A stretch of 64,000 nucleotides of DNA from Cloacibacterium rupense (GTDB lineage: Bacteria; Bacteroidota; Bacteroidia; Flavobacteriales; Weeksellaceae): positions 1-64,000 of the forward strand of contig NZ_BMLV01000006.1 in NCBI RefSeq assembly GCF_014645495.1, in the 5' to 3' direction. Numbering within the stretch: the stretch's first letter is position 1; the number at the start of each line of letters is the position of its first letter. Below are positions 1 to 10,840 of the stretch, in pieces. The notes under the pieces were generated by a model. The model did not search any database. It was not told the origin of the DNA and was given only the letters and a program-made list of their open reading frames with translations. The position numbers were made by a program, and so were the translations under genes.

Positions 1-177
1 ATTTAAGGGTGCTAAGGCATCAATGCTTCGCTAAGCTCAACGTTTTATCAATAGTGCCTGTTTTGAAATTTATTCTTTTTTTTATCATTAAAGTTATCGA
101 ATGGGAAGGTTTTAAACGCAAAGGTTCTTTTGGTGCATGCATATTTAAGGGTGCTAAGGCATCAATGCTTCGCTAAG
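1..177. repeat. Direct repeat pair, 35 nt, at 1-35 and 143-177
   Basis: Two identical 35-nt copies start at 1 and 143, separated by 107 nt of AT-rich DNA. Each copy contains a small palindrome, GCAT-CA-ATGC. No gene is visible in 1-259. The first copy touches the window edge, so the element may extend further left. It looks like a dispersed intergenic repeat; no coding or transposase sequence is associated with it. Confidence 0.75.
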
Positions 178-259
178 TTGATTGTCACTTTCAATTAAAA
201 CAGTTATTTTTTAGTCTTTATGGTAAGTTCGTGGCCTTGTTTTTATCTTTAACACATAA

Positions 260-293
260 AAAAAGTCGCTAAAATTACTTTTAGCGACTTTTT
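260..293. terminator. Intrinsic terminator 3' of gcvP
   Basis: A perfect 15-bp stem (260-274 with 279-293) has a 4-nt loop and A-rich/T-rich flanks. It sits 19 nt past the gcvP stop and can act in both directions. Confidence 0.85.
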
Positions 294-311
294 CAATATA
301 GGTAAGAATTT

Positions 312-3170
312 TTATTGATAAAATTCTATTGGTTCACAAGTACACACTAGGTTTCTATCTCCGTAGGCTTCTTCTACTCTAGACACCGAAGCGAAGAATT
401 TATGAGTTCTCACCCACTCTAGAGGATAAGCTGCTTTTTCTCTGCTGTAAGGTTTGTCCCAAGTATCAGAAATTACCACTTGCTCGGTGTGTGGTGCATT
501 TTTCAAGACGTTGTTTTGTGCATCTGCTTTACCTTCTGCAATCTCTTCTATTTCTGATTTGATGGAAATTAAAGCTTCTGCAAAACGGTCTAGTTCTTCT
601 TTGCTTTCAGATTCTGTAGGTTCTATCATCAAAGTACCAGCCACAGGGAAACTTACGGTTGGCGCGTGGAAACCATAGTCCATTAATCTTTTGGCTACAT
701 CTGCTACTTCTATACCAAGTGGTTTGAACTGGCGGAAATCTACAATACATTCGTGGGCTACTCTACCGTTTTGGTTGGCGTATAAAATAGGGAAATGTTC
801 TGCCAAGATTTCTTTCAGGTAATTGGCATTTAAAATGGCGTGGGCTGTTGATTTTTTAAGTCCATCTGTTCCTAGCATTTTGATGTAAGCATAAGAAATA
901 TTAAGTACTAATGCAGAGCCATAAGGCGCTGAAGAAATGGCATCAATCCCTTGTGCACCACCTGTAGGAATATTAGGGTTTTTCGGCAAGAAAGGCACTA
1001 GGTGTTTAGCCACACAGATTGGGCCAACACCTGGGCCACCACCACCGTGAGGGATGGCAAAAGTTTTGTGTAAATTAAGGTGACAAACATCTGCACCGAT
1101 GTTTCCTGGTGAAGTATAGCCTACCTGAGCGTTCATATTGGCACCATCCATATAGACTTGACCACCATTTTCGTGGATAAGGTCTGTAATTTCTTTTACG
1201 TTGGCATCAAAGAAACCATAGGTAGAAGGATAGGTAATCATAAAAGCAGATAAATTGTCTTTGTGCTCTTCTACTTTAGCTTTTAAATCTTCGAAATCTA
1301 TTTCGCCGTTTTCTAGATTTTTCACTACCACCACTTTTAGTCCTGCGATAACGGCAGAAGCTGGATTGGTACCATGAGCAGATTGAGGGATAAGACAGAT
1401 ATTTCTGTGACCTTGTCCGATTGATTTTTGATAAGCTCTAATCACCATTAGCCCAGCATATTCTCCTTGTGCCCCAGAATTGGGTTGAAGGGAAGTTCCC
1501 GCAAAGCCCGTGATTTCGGCTAGGTATTTTTCTAAAGATTTGATTAATCTTTGGTAACCTTGTGCTTGTTCTACTGGCACAAAAGGGTGAATAGCGCCCC
1601 AATTTTCCCACGAAAGAGGAATCATCTGCGTAGCCGCGTTCAACTTCATGGTACAAGAACCTAAAGAAATCATAGAATGGGTAAGACTAAGGTCTTTTCT
1701 TTCTAGACGTTTGATGTAGCGCATCAAATCTGTTTCTGTATGGTATTTATTGAAGACCTCTTCGGTTAAGATTTCGTCATTTCTCAATAAATTTTGAGGA
1801 ATAGCATATTCTTCTTTAAGGATGATTTTGAATCCTTGTTTTTGTTTGTAATGCGCTAAAGAGTTCACCAATTTATTAATCTTGTCTATGGTAGTAGTCT
1901 CATTGATAGAGATACTCACCACTCCTTCTGAGAAGTAGTTCAAATTAATTTTATGGTCTAATAAGAATCTCTTAAGGTTTAGTTTTTCGGATTCTGAGAA
2001 ATTAAATTTAACGGTATCAAAAACCGGTTCTTTAACCACATCATAACCTAAAATTTGGAGAGCCTCTCTTAGAGCATTGGTTTTATAATGAATTTGGTCT
2101 GCGATATATTCTAAACCTGCTTTACCGTGATAAACGGCATACATACCCGCCATAACAGATAGTAAAACCTGTGCAGTACAAATGTTAGAAGTCGCTTTTT
2201 CACGTTTGATGTGTTGTTCTCTGGTTTGCAATGCCATTCTGAGGGCACGTTTGCCATACATATCTTGAGAAACCCCGATAATTCTACCTGGGATATCGCG
2301 TTTATACTCTTCTTTACAAGCAAAAAAAGCAGCGTGAGGTCCACCATATCCTAGAGGAATCCCAAATCTTTGGGTAGTTCCTATGGCACAATCTGCACCC
2401 ATCTCTGCTGGAGATTTTAATTTAACTAAAGCTAGAGGGTCGCAAGCAACGGCTACTTGAAGGTTTTGAGACTTTACTTTTTGGATAAAATCTGTATAGT
2501 CTAAAACGATTCCGTTTTTACCAGGATACTGCAACAGAACACCGAAGAAGTCTGTCTCTGCAGAGAAGGTTTCGTGGTCTCCTACTACAATTTGAATTCC
2601 TAGTCCCACTGCTTTGGTGGTAAGCACGGCAATGGTCTGAGGCAGTACCAATTCTGAAACGAAGAATTTATTGGCTTCTGCTTTTTTCTGGTCTTTGGTT
2701 CTATTGCTGAAGAACATGCTCATGGCTTCTGAAGCTGCAGTAGATTCATCTAACAAAGAAGCATTAGCCAAAGCGAAGCCTGTAAGATTGGTGATTAAAG
2801 TTTGATAGTTGAGTAAGGCTTCTAATCTCCCTTGAGCAATTTCTGCTTGGTAAGGGGTATAAGCGGTGTACCAACTAGGATTTTCTAGAATATTTCTTTG
2901 GATAGCACTTGGTAAAATACTGTTGTGATAGCCAAAACCGATATAGGTGTCGTAATCTAAATTTTTCTCTGCCAATTCCTTAGAACGCTGAAGCATTTCG
3001 TACTCTGAAAGAGGTTCTGGAATATCCAAATCTTTAGAAAGTCTGATAGCATCTGGAATGGTTTGGGAGATGAGTTCATCTATAGAAGAAACGCCAATTT
3101 TAGAAAGCATAGCGTCTTTGTCTGCATCATTTAGATTAATGTGACGATTTACAAACTGCTGTGTGTTCAT
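312..3170 (-). CDS. gcvP: Glycine dehydrogenase (aminomethyl-transferring), P protein
   Basis: P protein of the glycine cleavage system. It decarboxylates glycine through pyridoxal phosphate and loads the aminomethyl group onto lipoylated H protein, in the cytoplasm. The 952 residues match the usual length of single-chain GcvP, with the two homologous halves fused. The PLP lysine lies in NLHKTF at Lys702, followed by the glycine-rich PHGGGGPGVGP loop. The N terminus keeps the typical RHI-LN--D--AML pattern. It stands alone: gcvT and gcvH are not in the window, as is common when the system is dispersed. A good promoter lies at 3213-3244 and a terminator at 260-293, so it is probably monocistronic. 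Confidence 0.97.
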   Translation of the reverse strand: MNTQQFVNRHINLNDADKDAMLSKIGVSSIDELISQTIPDAIRLSKDLDIPEPLSEYEMLQRSKELAEKNLDYDTYIGFGYHNSILPSAIQRNILENPSWYTAYTPYQAEIAQGRLEALLNYQTLITNLTGFALANASLLDESTAASEAMSMFFSNRTKDQKKAEANKFFVSELVLPQTIAVLTTKAVGLGIQIVVGDHETFSAETDFFGVLLQYPGKNGIVLDYTDFIQKVKSQNLQVAVACDPLALVKLKSPAEMGADCAIGTTQRFGIPLGYGGPHAAFFACKEEYKRDIPGRIIGVSQDMYGKRALRMALQTREQHIKREKATSNICTAQVLLSVMAGMYAVYHGKAGLEYIADQIHYKTNALREALQILGYDVVKEPVFDTVKFNFSESEKLNLKRFLLDHKINLNYFSEGVVSISINETTTIDKINKLVNSLAHYKQKQGFKIILKEEYAIPQNLLRNDEILTEEVFNKYHTETDLMRYIKRLERKDLSLTHSMISLGSCTMKLNAATQMIPLSWENWGAIHPFVPVEQAQGYQRLIKSLEKYLAEITGFAGTSLQPNSGAQGEYAGLMVIRAYQKSIGQGHRNICLIPQSAHGTNPASAVIAGLKVVVVKNLENGEIDFEDLKAKVEEHKDNLSAFMITYPSTYGFFDANVKEITDLIHENGGQVYMDGANMNAQVGYTSPGNIGADVCHLNLHKTFAIPHGGGGPGVGPICVAKHLVPFLPKNPNIPTGGAQGIDAISSAPYGSALVLNISYAYIKMLGTDGLKKSTAHAILNANYLKEILAEHFPILYANQNGRVAHECIVDFRQFKPLGIEVADVAKRLMDYGFHAPTVSFPVAGTLMIEPTESESKEELDRFAEALISIKSEIEEIAEGKADAQNNVLKNAPHTEQVVISDTWDKPYSREKAAYPLEWVRTHKFFASVSRVEEAYGDRNLVCTCEPIEFYQ

Positions 3171-3212
3171 AGAATTAATTAAGTGTTGATTTTTTACTTT
3201 TATTAGGGTCCG

Positions 3213-3244
3213 TAAAAATACAAAAACTTTATGTAATGCTCAAA
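3213..3244 (-). promoter_or_regulatory. Bacteroidota-type promoter for gcvP
   Basis: On the minus strand, TTTG (3241-3244), a 20-bp spacer and TATTTTTA (3213-3220) match the TTTG-N19-21-TAnnTTTG consensus with one change. It ends about 42 nt upstream of the gcvP ATG. Confidence 0.55.
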
Positions 3245-3440
3245 TTTAGAACATTGATAACAAATGGTTTGATTGATAGAAAAATAAAATAATAATAGGG
3301 GTAAAAAATTGATTTTTTAAGAGGATTTTTTCAGAAATTGTGAATAATTGTTTTCTTGGTCGATGGGAGAATAAGTAAGAAATAATGAAAAGTTTCTAAA
3401 AAAACAGTCGAATTATGTGATATTTACAAAAGCAAAAAGA

Positions 3441-3508
3441 CATTGCGTTCCTATGGAACGCTCTTAGTTGTATGCTTACTTTGCTACACACATTGCGTTC
3501 CTATGGAA
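3441..3508. repeat. Two copies of a GTTCC-TAT-GGAAC palindromic repeat
   Basis: CATTGCGTTCCTATGGAA occurs at 3441 and again at 3491. Its core is the inverted repeat CGTTCC-TAT-GGAACG (complete in the first copy, decayed in the second). Related copies lie at about 22067, 22115 and 22847. The rest of the gap 3245-3618 is AT-rich and I see no gene in it. Confidence 0.7.
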
Positions 3509-3618
3509 TTGCAAATGCACAGGTAATTAAATGTAGCATGTTATTGACTCTGATGAACAAGAAATTCTTACCCATTTATTAGCGGGATGAAAAAGATGGT
3601 GATAAATCGCAAAAGGTA

Positions 3619-4263
3619 TTAAGCTTTTTCAGAGAAGTAAATGGCGATGGCCGCAATGATGAGAAGTATTAAAAAAACGAACCATCTTTTTGAAAATTCA
3701 TGGGTAGGTATTTCTGGTTTTGCTTGGGTATTAGCGGCAGAAAATTCTTGAGGATTGACCTTGATATTTTCTTTAGAAGTTTCGAAAATAGTGATGCCTT
3801 GCACAACCGTTTTATTCAAGAAAGTATTGGTAGCATGCAAAATGACTTGGAATTTCCCTTCCTTATCAAATTCTTTGATTCTGAAAGTTCTTTCGCCCTG
3901 AGGTTTTTCTAATCCGAAAGGCGTAATCTTCACCAAATCTGCATCATACGTTTGCCAATACAAGGTAATTTCAGTGCCTTTTTCGGCTCTTATTGTACTG
4001 GCGTGAAAGTTCTTTATTTTAGGAGGAAGCACCGATTTTTGACTTCTAAGGAATTGTCCAAAACTTTGGTCATAAATTCTGCGCCTTTCTGTATCAATTA
4101 ATGTTTCGTAAGCTTCCTGAATTTCCCTAAACCTTTGGGTAAAAAAATCATCATTTTCGTTTTTATCAGGGTGGTATTTGAATGAGAGTTTCCTGTACGC
4201 TTTTTTGATATCGTCTTCCGAAGCGTTTGGCTTAATCCCGAGAAAATAATAATAGTCTTTCAA
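3619..4263 (-). CDS. J-domain protein with C-terminal membrane anchor
   Basis: Putative Hsp40-type co-chaperone for DnaK. The J domain fills residues 1-65, with the HPD motif at 31-33 that stimulates Hsp70 ATPase. A middle region of about 100 residues looks beta-rich. One hydrophobic segment (about 194-210) is at the C terminus, so it is tail-anchored with the J domain probably cytoplasmic. There is no G/F region or zinc finger, so it is not DnaJ itself. The start is TTG at 4261-4263; it gives the canonical MKDYYY N terminus and there is no in-frame ATG upstream before the promoter. A heptanucleotide repeat fills the short leader. Client unknown. Confidence 0.85.
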   Translation of the reverse strand: MKDYYYFLGIKPNASEDDIKKAYRKLSFKYHPDKNENDDFFTQRFREIQEAYETLIDTERRRIYDQSFGQFLRSQKSVLPPKIKNFHASTIRAEKGTEITLYWQTYDADLVKITPFGLEKPQGERTFRIKEFDKEGKFQVILHATNTFLNKTVVQGITIFETSKENIKVNPQEFSAANTQAKPEIPTHEFSKRWFVFLILLIIAAIAIYFSEKA

Positions 4264-4303
4264 TGGATGAATGATGATTGATGATTGATTGAGGACAAAA
4301 ATA
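4264..4303 (-). promoter_or_regulatory. Promoter -7 box and heptad-repeat leader of the J-domain gene
   Basis: TATTTTTG on the minus strand (4296-4303) fits the -7 consensus. The leader between it and the TTG start consists of degenerate GATGATT heptads (plus-strand reading, 4265-4290), like those before the next gene upstream. Confidence 0.45.
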
Positions 4304-4391
4304 GGAAAATTTATTTTTTAAAGCATCTATACATTTAATAGATTAATAGAGTGCAAGGATGAACAAGTTATCAAATAAAAAAGGAAACTTT

Positions 4392-4805
4392 TTAGTTCCC
4401 TTCTGTATATTCTTTGAATTGGTTTAAGATGCTTTGCCAACCTTGTTCTTGCATTTCTAGCGCATTGATATGCTCTGGTTCGAAGCGCTCGAAAATTTCT
4501 GTGGTATTTTCATCAATGGCATTGAAAAAAACTTCCACTTTTCTACCATCTTCTATATGATATTCAATTTTCTGATGCAGAACAATTTCTGTATAAGTTC
4601 CGTGAAAAACAAATCTTGCAGATTGATCTTTTGCTGCCATGGTGTAGAAAAATTCACCGCCAATTTCTAGATTATTTTCGGCTTTTGGGCAATGCCAACT
4701 TTCGTGGGCAAAATTCCAGTTGGTGATATGTTCTGCTTGGGTAAATAATTCCCAAACATGTTCTACGGGAGCATTGATGGTGGCTGTGACGATGAGGGGT
4801 TCCAT
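4392..4805 (-). CDS. SRPBCC / AHSA1-type START-like domain protein
   Basis: 137-residue single-domain protein of the Bet v1/START superfamily (AHSA1-like). It opens with the typical I-V-TATINAPVEHVWELFT stretch and has the conserved W-NFA--SWHCP and GG-F-Y-M segments. Such proteins bind small hydrophobic ligands or, in the Aha1 family, Hsp90; the ligand here is unknown. A second family member lies at 20450-20875. A run of six heptanucleotides directly precedes the ATG, so its expression may depend on repeat number. It lies just upstream of the J-domain gene in the same direction but that gene has its own promoter box. Confidence 0.85.
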   Translation of the reverse strand: MEPLIVTATINAPVEHVWELFTQAEHITNWNFAHESWHCPKAENNLEIGGEFFYTMAAKDQSARFVFHGTYTEIVLHQKIEYHIEDGRKVEVFFNAIDENTTEIFERFEPEHINALEMQEQGWQSILNQFKEYTEGN

Positions 4806-4806
4806 T

Positions 4807-4848
4807 GATGAGTGATGAGTGATGAGTGATGAGTGATGATTGATGATT
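4807..4848 (-). repeat. Heptanucleotide tandem repeat (GATGAGT)4 (GATGATT)2 before a start codon
   Basis: Six contiguous 7-nt units begin one base from the start codon of the AHSA1-like gene. Four are identical GATGAGT and two are GATGATT (plus-strand reading). This is a simple-sequence repeat in the 5' leader that could vary by slipped-strand mispairing. Confidence 0.85.
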
Positions 4849-4871
4849 GATTCAAAAGAATATTAAAAAAG

Positions 4872-5324
4872 TTATTTAGAGTTGTCGAAATACGTGTAAT
4901 CTTTAGTGATTTTGCCGTTTTCTATGGTGAAAATGGTACAAATAGGAAGTTCAAATGTTGATTGATCTGGAAGAGTCCCTTTTGAAACAAATTCTACAAT
5001 TACGTTTTTTTCTCCCGAAGGATAAACAGCTACCACAGAATCTTGCACATCGGGAAACTGATTTTGTAATTCTGTATATTCTTTTACGATTTGAGCTTTT
5101 GTTTTTTGATGCGCTACCATTCCAGAAGAAGGTTCTTTGAATTCTGCATTTTCTGTATATAAATCTGCCATTTTTCGCCAATCGTGGTTATTAAAATGCA
5201 CAAAAAGTTCTTTGGCTATTTTTTCGTTTTGGGTGAAATTATTTTCCGGAATGATGGTTTTCTCTTCGTTTTGTTTGCAAGAAACGATGGTAAAGACCAA
5301 TGCAAATAAAAAAATGTTTTTCAT
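4872..5324 (-). CDS. NTF2/SnoaL-like lipoprotein
   Basis: Secreted small protein with a nuclear-transport-factor-2/SnoaL fold: KIAKELFVHFNNHDWRKMADLY, then a NAEFKEP turn and a C-terminal beta sheet ending in FTIENGKI. The start at 5324 gives a lipoprotein signal peptide, MKNIFLFALVFTIVSC, with lipid attachment at Cys16; the longer reading frame to 5408 adds an unlikely 28-residue leader. Mature length about 134. NTF2-like proteins may be polyketide-cyclase-like enzymes or ligand binders; no specific activity can be assigned. It neighbours other small stress-type genes on the same strand but lies about 105 nt from the DoxX gene. Confidence 0.8.
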   Translation of the reverse strand: MKNIFLFALVFTIVSCKQNEEKTIIPENNFTQNEKIAKELFVHFNNHDWRKMADLYTENAEFKEPSSGMVAHQKTKAQIVKEYTELQNQFPDVQDSVVAVYPSGEKNVIVEFVSKGTLPDQSTFELPICTIFTIENGKITKDYTYFDNSK

Positions 5325-5429
5325 AACAATTAATTTTAGTACATGACTATTTTTTTTTAAACTATTTCTAACCCCAAATCGAAGATTAGACGAGGTGAAA
5401 TGTAACAAAAGATATCTTTCTCCGTTTAT

Positions 5430-5801
5430 TTAATTCAAAACACCTTTAATTTTAGTCCAATTGTCTACCATCATCCAAATATTGATTAGAAACAATACCC
5501 CAGCAATCGCTAGGCCTTCTGGCATAAAGGTAGCATTGTGACATAAAATCCCTATTAAAACTGGGAAAATCATTAAAGCGCCAAGGGTTCTGGTTTTAGG
5601 AAACAGCACTAAAATCCCAGCCAATAATTCTACAAAACCCACTAATGGCATTACCCATTTTAAAGTAACAATGGCGTCAAAAATCTTTTTCATCTCATCT
5701 TCCATTGGAGGCATTGGCATATAATGTAAAAATTTATCTAATCCGGCATTAATAAACATCAAGCCAAATAACACAAAAAGAATCGTTTTAAAAATTTTCA
5801 T
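5430..5801 (-). CDS. DoxX family membrane protein
   Basis: 123 residues with four predicted membrane segments (about 5-22, 46-68, 72-92, 97-113), the size and pattern of the DoxX/DoxD family. FV-LLAGILVLFPKTRTLGA is a typical central segment. DoxX-type proteins act in the cytoplasmic membrane and are linked to quinone, redox or sulphur functions; the exact role is unknown. It starts 5 nt after the VOC gene stop on the same strand, so the two are probably co-transcribed and may share a detoxification role. Confidence 0.85.
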   Translation of the reverse strand: MKIFKTILFVLFGLMFINAGLDKFLHYMPMPPMEDEMKKIFDAIVTLKWVMPLVGFVELLAGILVLFPKTRTLGALMIFPVLIGILCHNATFMPEGLAIAGVLFLINIWMMVDNWTKIKGVLN

Positions 5802-5806
5802 ATCAT

Positions 5807-6199
5807 TTATTTTATTGAATGTAAACCTATCATATTTCCTTCGGTATCAAAAAACAAAGTCACAAAACCGTGTTCACCAATCGACATTTTGGGTCTAAAG
5901 ATTTTGCCTCCAGCCGCTTCTACTCTATTTTCCTCGGTGGTACAATCTTCACTGGCAAAATAGATGATGGTACTGTTGGCCCCAGCATTTACACCTGTCA
6001 TTTTAACTAAAGAACCTGCGGTGTCTTGGCTACCCATTTCGTAAGGAAAAACCACCATTTCTAGTTCGTCTGTTGTAGGATTTGGCATGGGGAACATTTC
6101 CATTTGAAAAACCTCTTCGTAGAATTTTTTTGCTCTTGGCATATCATCTACATAAATTTCGAACCACGCTACGGGATTCATTTTTTTGTAAGTTTCCAT
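5807..6199 (-). CDS. VOC family protein (glyoxalase/bleomycin-resistance fold)
   Basis: 130-residue vicinal-oxygen-chelate protein. NPVAWFEIYVDDMPRAKKFYEEVF begins the first beta-alpha-beta-beta-beta module and a second module runs to the C terminus (GFVTLFFDTEGNMIGLHS), with the final Glu at the usual metal-ligand position. It may be a dioxygenase, lyase or drug-binding protein. It forms a two-gene unit with the DoxX gene 5 nt downstream. Confidence 0.88.
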   Translation of the reverse strand: METYKKMNPVAWFEIYVDDMPRAKKFYEEVFQMEMFPMPNPTTDELEMVVFPYEMGSQDTAGSLVKMTGVNAGANSTIIYFASEDCTTEENRVEAAGGKIFRPKMSIGEHGFVTLFFDTEGNMIGLHSIK

Positions 6200-6253
6200 A
6201 ATTTTGTGTTTTTAATTTCATCAAATATAACAAATAATTGTATTGCATATTCC

Positions 6254-6284
6254 ATAAAAAAACCTTTTCACGAATGAAAAGGTT
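6254..6284 (-). terminator. Terminator of tpx
   Basis: The stem AACCTTTTCA (6261-6270) pairs with TGAAAAGGTT (6275-6284) around a 4-nt loop. The plus-strand A tract at 6254-6260 becomes the U tract for minus-strand transcription. Confidence 0.8.
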
Positions 6285-6315
6285 GATATTTTTGGTAAAT
6301 ATTACGAATTGCTTA

Positions 6316-6813
6316 TTATTTCACGGCTTCTAAAGCAGCTTCGTAATTAGGTTCTTGTACAATTTCTGGTACTTGTTCTGTATATTTTACGGTTCCGTTT
6401 TCGTCTAAAACAATTACGGCTCTGCTTAATAATCCTTGCAATGGAGAATCTGTGATGGTAAGACCATAAGTTTCACCGAAGTTAGTTCTGTAATCAGATA
6501 AATTAATCACATTTTTAAGTCCTTCTGATGCGCAGAATCTACCAAGAGCAAATGGTAAATCCTTAGATATATTGACCACTACTGTATTCTCTAAAGCACT
6601 GGCTTCTTCGTTAAATTTCCTTGCTGAAGCTGCACAAATGCCTGTATCAATACTTGGGAAAATGTTAAGAACTACTTTTTTTCCTGCGAAATCAGAAAGA
6701 GATTTTTCTGATAAATCTTCTGCTACTAATGTAAAGCCTTTAGCTTCTGAACCTACTTCTGGTAAATTACCTGTAGTATGAATTTCGTTACCTTTTAATG
6801 TAATGTTTGCCAT
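6316..6813 (-). CDS. tpx: Thiol peroxidase (2-Cys peroxiredoxin, Tpx type)
   Basis: Reduces hydrogen peroxide and organic peroxides, recycled by thioredoxin. The 165 residues match the Tpx family. The peroxidatic cysteine is Cys60 in SIDTGIC and the resolving cysteine Cys94 in GRFCASEGLKN, in the positions of E. coli Tpx Cys61 and Cys95. The N-terminal MANITLKGNEIHT is a family signature. Divergent from icd, with 142 bp between the starts and a -7 box at 6832-6839. Together with katG it supplies peroxide defence. Confidence 0.96.
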   Translation of the reverse strand: MANITLKGNEIHTTGNLPEVGSEAKGFTLVAEDLSEKSLSDFAGKKVVLNIFPSIDTGICAASARKFNEEASALENTVVVNISKDLPFALGRFCASEGLKNVINLSDYRTNFGETYGLTITDSPLQGLLSRAVIVLDENGTVKYTEQVPEIVQEPNYEAALEAVK

Positions 6814-6831
6814 ATTTTATATTTTACTAGC

Positions 6832-6839
6832 CAAAGATA
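6832..6839 (-). promoter_or_regulatory. -7 box of the tpx promoter
   Basis: TATCTTTG on the minus strand matches TAnnTTTG exactly and ends 19 nt from the tpx ATG. I find no convincing -33 TTTG at the usual spacing. Confidence 0.45.
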
Positions 6840-6884
6840 GATTTTTTTATTCAAAATAATTAACAGTATTTATAAATAGGTTGT

Positions 6885-6915
6885 TTTCATATTTTCTATA
6901 AAAACCGTAAATTTG
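6885..6915 (+). promoter_or_regulatory. Promoter of icd
   Basis: TTTC (6885-6888), a 19-bp spacer and TAAATTTG (6908-6915) match the Bacteroidota promoter with one change. It lies 40 nt upstream of the icd ATG. Confidence 0.5.
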
Positions 6916-6955
6916 CTAACTTCTGAATTTTAAACAAATAAAAACTGAAAAATAA

Positions 6956-9172
<2,217 letters not shown>

Positions 9173-9176
9173 AATT

Positions 9177-9280
9177 CCCCTCCTTTGGAGGGGTGGATTC
9201 AAAAATTTATAATTTTTGAAGACGGGGTGGTTACCTAAATACATAACAAACTCCCGAAAATTTCGGGAGTTTGTTATGTA
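9177..9280. repeat. Cluster of three palindromes after icd
   Basis: Three inverted repeats follow each other: CCCCTCC-TTT-GGAGGGG (9177-9193); a 10-bp perfect stem with a 3-nt loop (9198-9207 with 9211-9220); and a 20-bp perfect palindrome with a single central base (9240-9259 with 9261-9280). The first two are joined to GACGGGGTGG. The last can fold as a strong hairpin, but no T tract follows. They may terminate icd or form a dispersed intergenic element. I see no gene in 9281-9499. Confidence 0.75.
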
Positions 9281-9499
9281 TTGGCTAAAATCAATGGATT
9301 TTCTATCTTATTTAAGTTGGATAAAGTCTTTTCTTATTGAACGAATTAATTTGATGATTTCCATAGAAAAACTTCAATACTTTGAATGATGAAGGCAAAA
9401 ATATACTGCTATGAAGATAAATATTACTTTAAATTCTATGATTAATTAATTTTACAATATAAATCATATAAAAATTTCAAATTAAATTGAAGTTTTTTT

Positions 9500-9507
9500 T
9501 ATTTTTG
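9500..9507 (+). promoter_or_regulatory. -7 box upstream of a lipoprotein gene
   Basis: TATTTTTG matches the -7 consensus and ends 25 nt before the ATG at 9533. No clear -33 TTTG at the right distance. Confidence 0.35.
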
Positions 9508-9532
9508 ACAAAATTTTCACTTAACAAAAACC

Positions 9533-10804
9533 ATGAAAAACATTATTCTATTATTCAGCTTACTGTTTATTTTATCTTGTAGAAATGAATCTAGTCCAGA
9601 GCCTGAACAAACTCCTATTGAAAAAATTACACTCAATTCTCCTATTGTTATCAATGAAAATACGATACAACTCAATTGGACAACGACAGGATTAAAAAAT
9701 TATCAAAGTTTTCAAATATTAAAAAGAACTTCTGAAAAAGGAAGCGCAACCTATCTGAATCAAGTTGATGGGAAAACATTTATCAAAATTGACGATAAAG
9801 TAGAATATATTCCTTATGTGGATTATCAAATTTTAGGTTATACAACGACGGGCGAACAAATTTTGAGTAATCTGGTAACGTACAAAAGACCAGAAATAAA
9901 ATTACTCGGAATAAAACCAGTAGACGCTATTATGGATAGTGAATTAGGAAACATCTATATTTTTGATTTGAATGGAGGAATACACCTTTACAATATAGCC
10001 CAAAACAAAATCACTCTTAGCATTAGCAGCAATGCAAAATTAGGTTTTGCTGATCTTGGCACCTACAATGGAAAAAAAGAATTGTATGTTCCAAGAAATG
10101 ACGGTTGGGTTTATGTTTATGATGCCAACAATTTAAATCTGATAGATCAAATCAGTTTCAAATCAGAAATTGAAAGTGTTGTTTATAATAACAATGTACT
10201 ATATGGAGCAACAAAAGACATTAGTAATAAATCAATTAAAAGTATCAGTAGAAGTACCAAGCAAATCATCTCAGAATCTGGTTTTTACCAATCAGGCCGA
10301 TTAAAAAGATTAAATAACACTCAGGTTAAATTTTTCTGGATTAGTTCAGGAATATCGCCTACCGATTTAGGTTTATTCAATTTTGATGCAAACGGAAATC
10401 TTATTGATAAAATGTCGGACAGTTATCATGGTGACTACCCACTAAATCATAGAATTTTTGAAAATTTTCCAGATGGTAAAAGAATGATCACTTCTAATAC
10501 AGGAACGATCTATGACGACAAACTAAAAGTTGTATCTGGATTACCAAAAGGTAATTCAGAGCTTACCTCTTTTAGTTTTGACAGCAATTATATTATTGCA
10601 GGTACTATGAGTAAAACAATTGATTTTTATGACATCAATTCTTATTTAAGGATAAAATCAATTAATACCATTAGATACCCTTTTCGTGTCTTTAGTTATG
10701 GGAATAAGATTATCAGTTTAAGTTCTACCAACTCTTTTTATGCTGGTGATTATTATAGTGACAATACACCAAAAGATCTCATTATTGAGATTTTTGATAA
10801 GTAA
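9533..10804 (+). CDS. Lipoprotein with FN3-like and beta-propeller-like regions
   Basis: 423 residues beginning with a lipoprotein signal, MKNIILLFSLLFILSC (Cys16). The residues after the cysteine include several acidic ones (RNESSPEPE), compatible with surface export in Bacteroidota. Residues about 30-115 look like one fibronectin-III-type module (IQLNWTTTGLKNYQSFQI ... YVDYQILGYTT). The rest is made of repeated short beta stretches such as LGNIYIFDLNGGIHLYNI and GWVYVYDANNLNLI, as in WD40/PQQ-like propellers. I do not recognise a specific family. The architecture resembles the curli-operon lipoprotein at 46279. It has its own terminator. Confidence 0.75.
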   Translation: MKNIILLFSLLFILSCRNESSPEPEQTPIEKITLNSPIVINENTIQLNWTTTGLKNYQSFQILKRTSEKGSATYLNQVDGKTFIKIDDKVEYIPYVDYQILGYTTTGEQILSNLVTYKRPEIKLLGIKPVDAIMDSELGNIYIFDLNGGIHLYNIAQNKITLSISSNAKLGFADLGTYNGKKELYVPRNDGWVYVYDANNLNLIDQISFKSEIESVVYNNNVLYGATKDISNKSIKSISRSTKQIISESGFYQSGRLKRLNNTQVKFFWISSGISPTDLGLFNFDANGNLIDKMSDSYHGDYPLNHRIFENFPDGKRMITSNTGTIYDDKLKVVSGLPKGNSELTSFSFDSNYIIAGTMSKTIDFYDINSYLRIKSINTIRYPFRVFSYGNKIISLSSTNSFYAGDYYSDNTPKDLIIEIFDK

Positions 10805-10810
10805 TCTAAA

Positions 10811-10840
10811 AAAGAGGCTGTCTTTTAAGACAGTCTCTTT
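10811..10840. terminator. Terminator after the FN3/propeller lipoprotein gene
   Basis: A 12-bp stem with one G-T wobble (10811-10822 with 10829-10840), 6-nt loop, ends in TTT. The following stretch to 11035 contains no gene that I can see. Confidence 0.75.
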
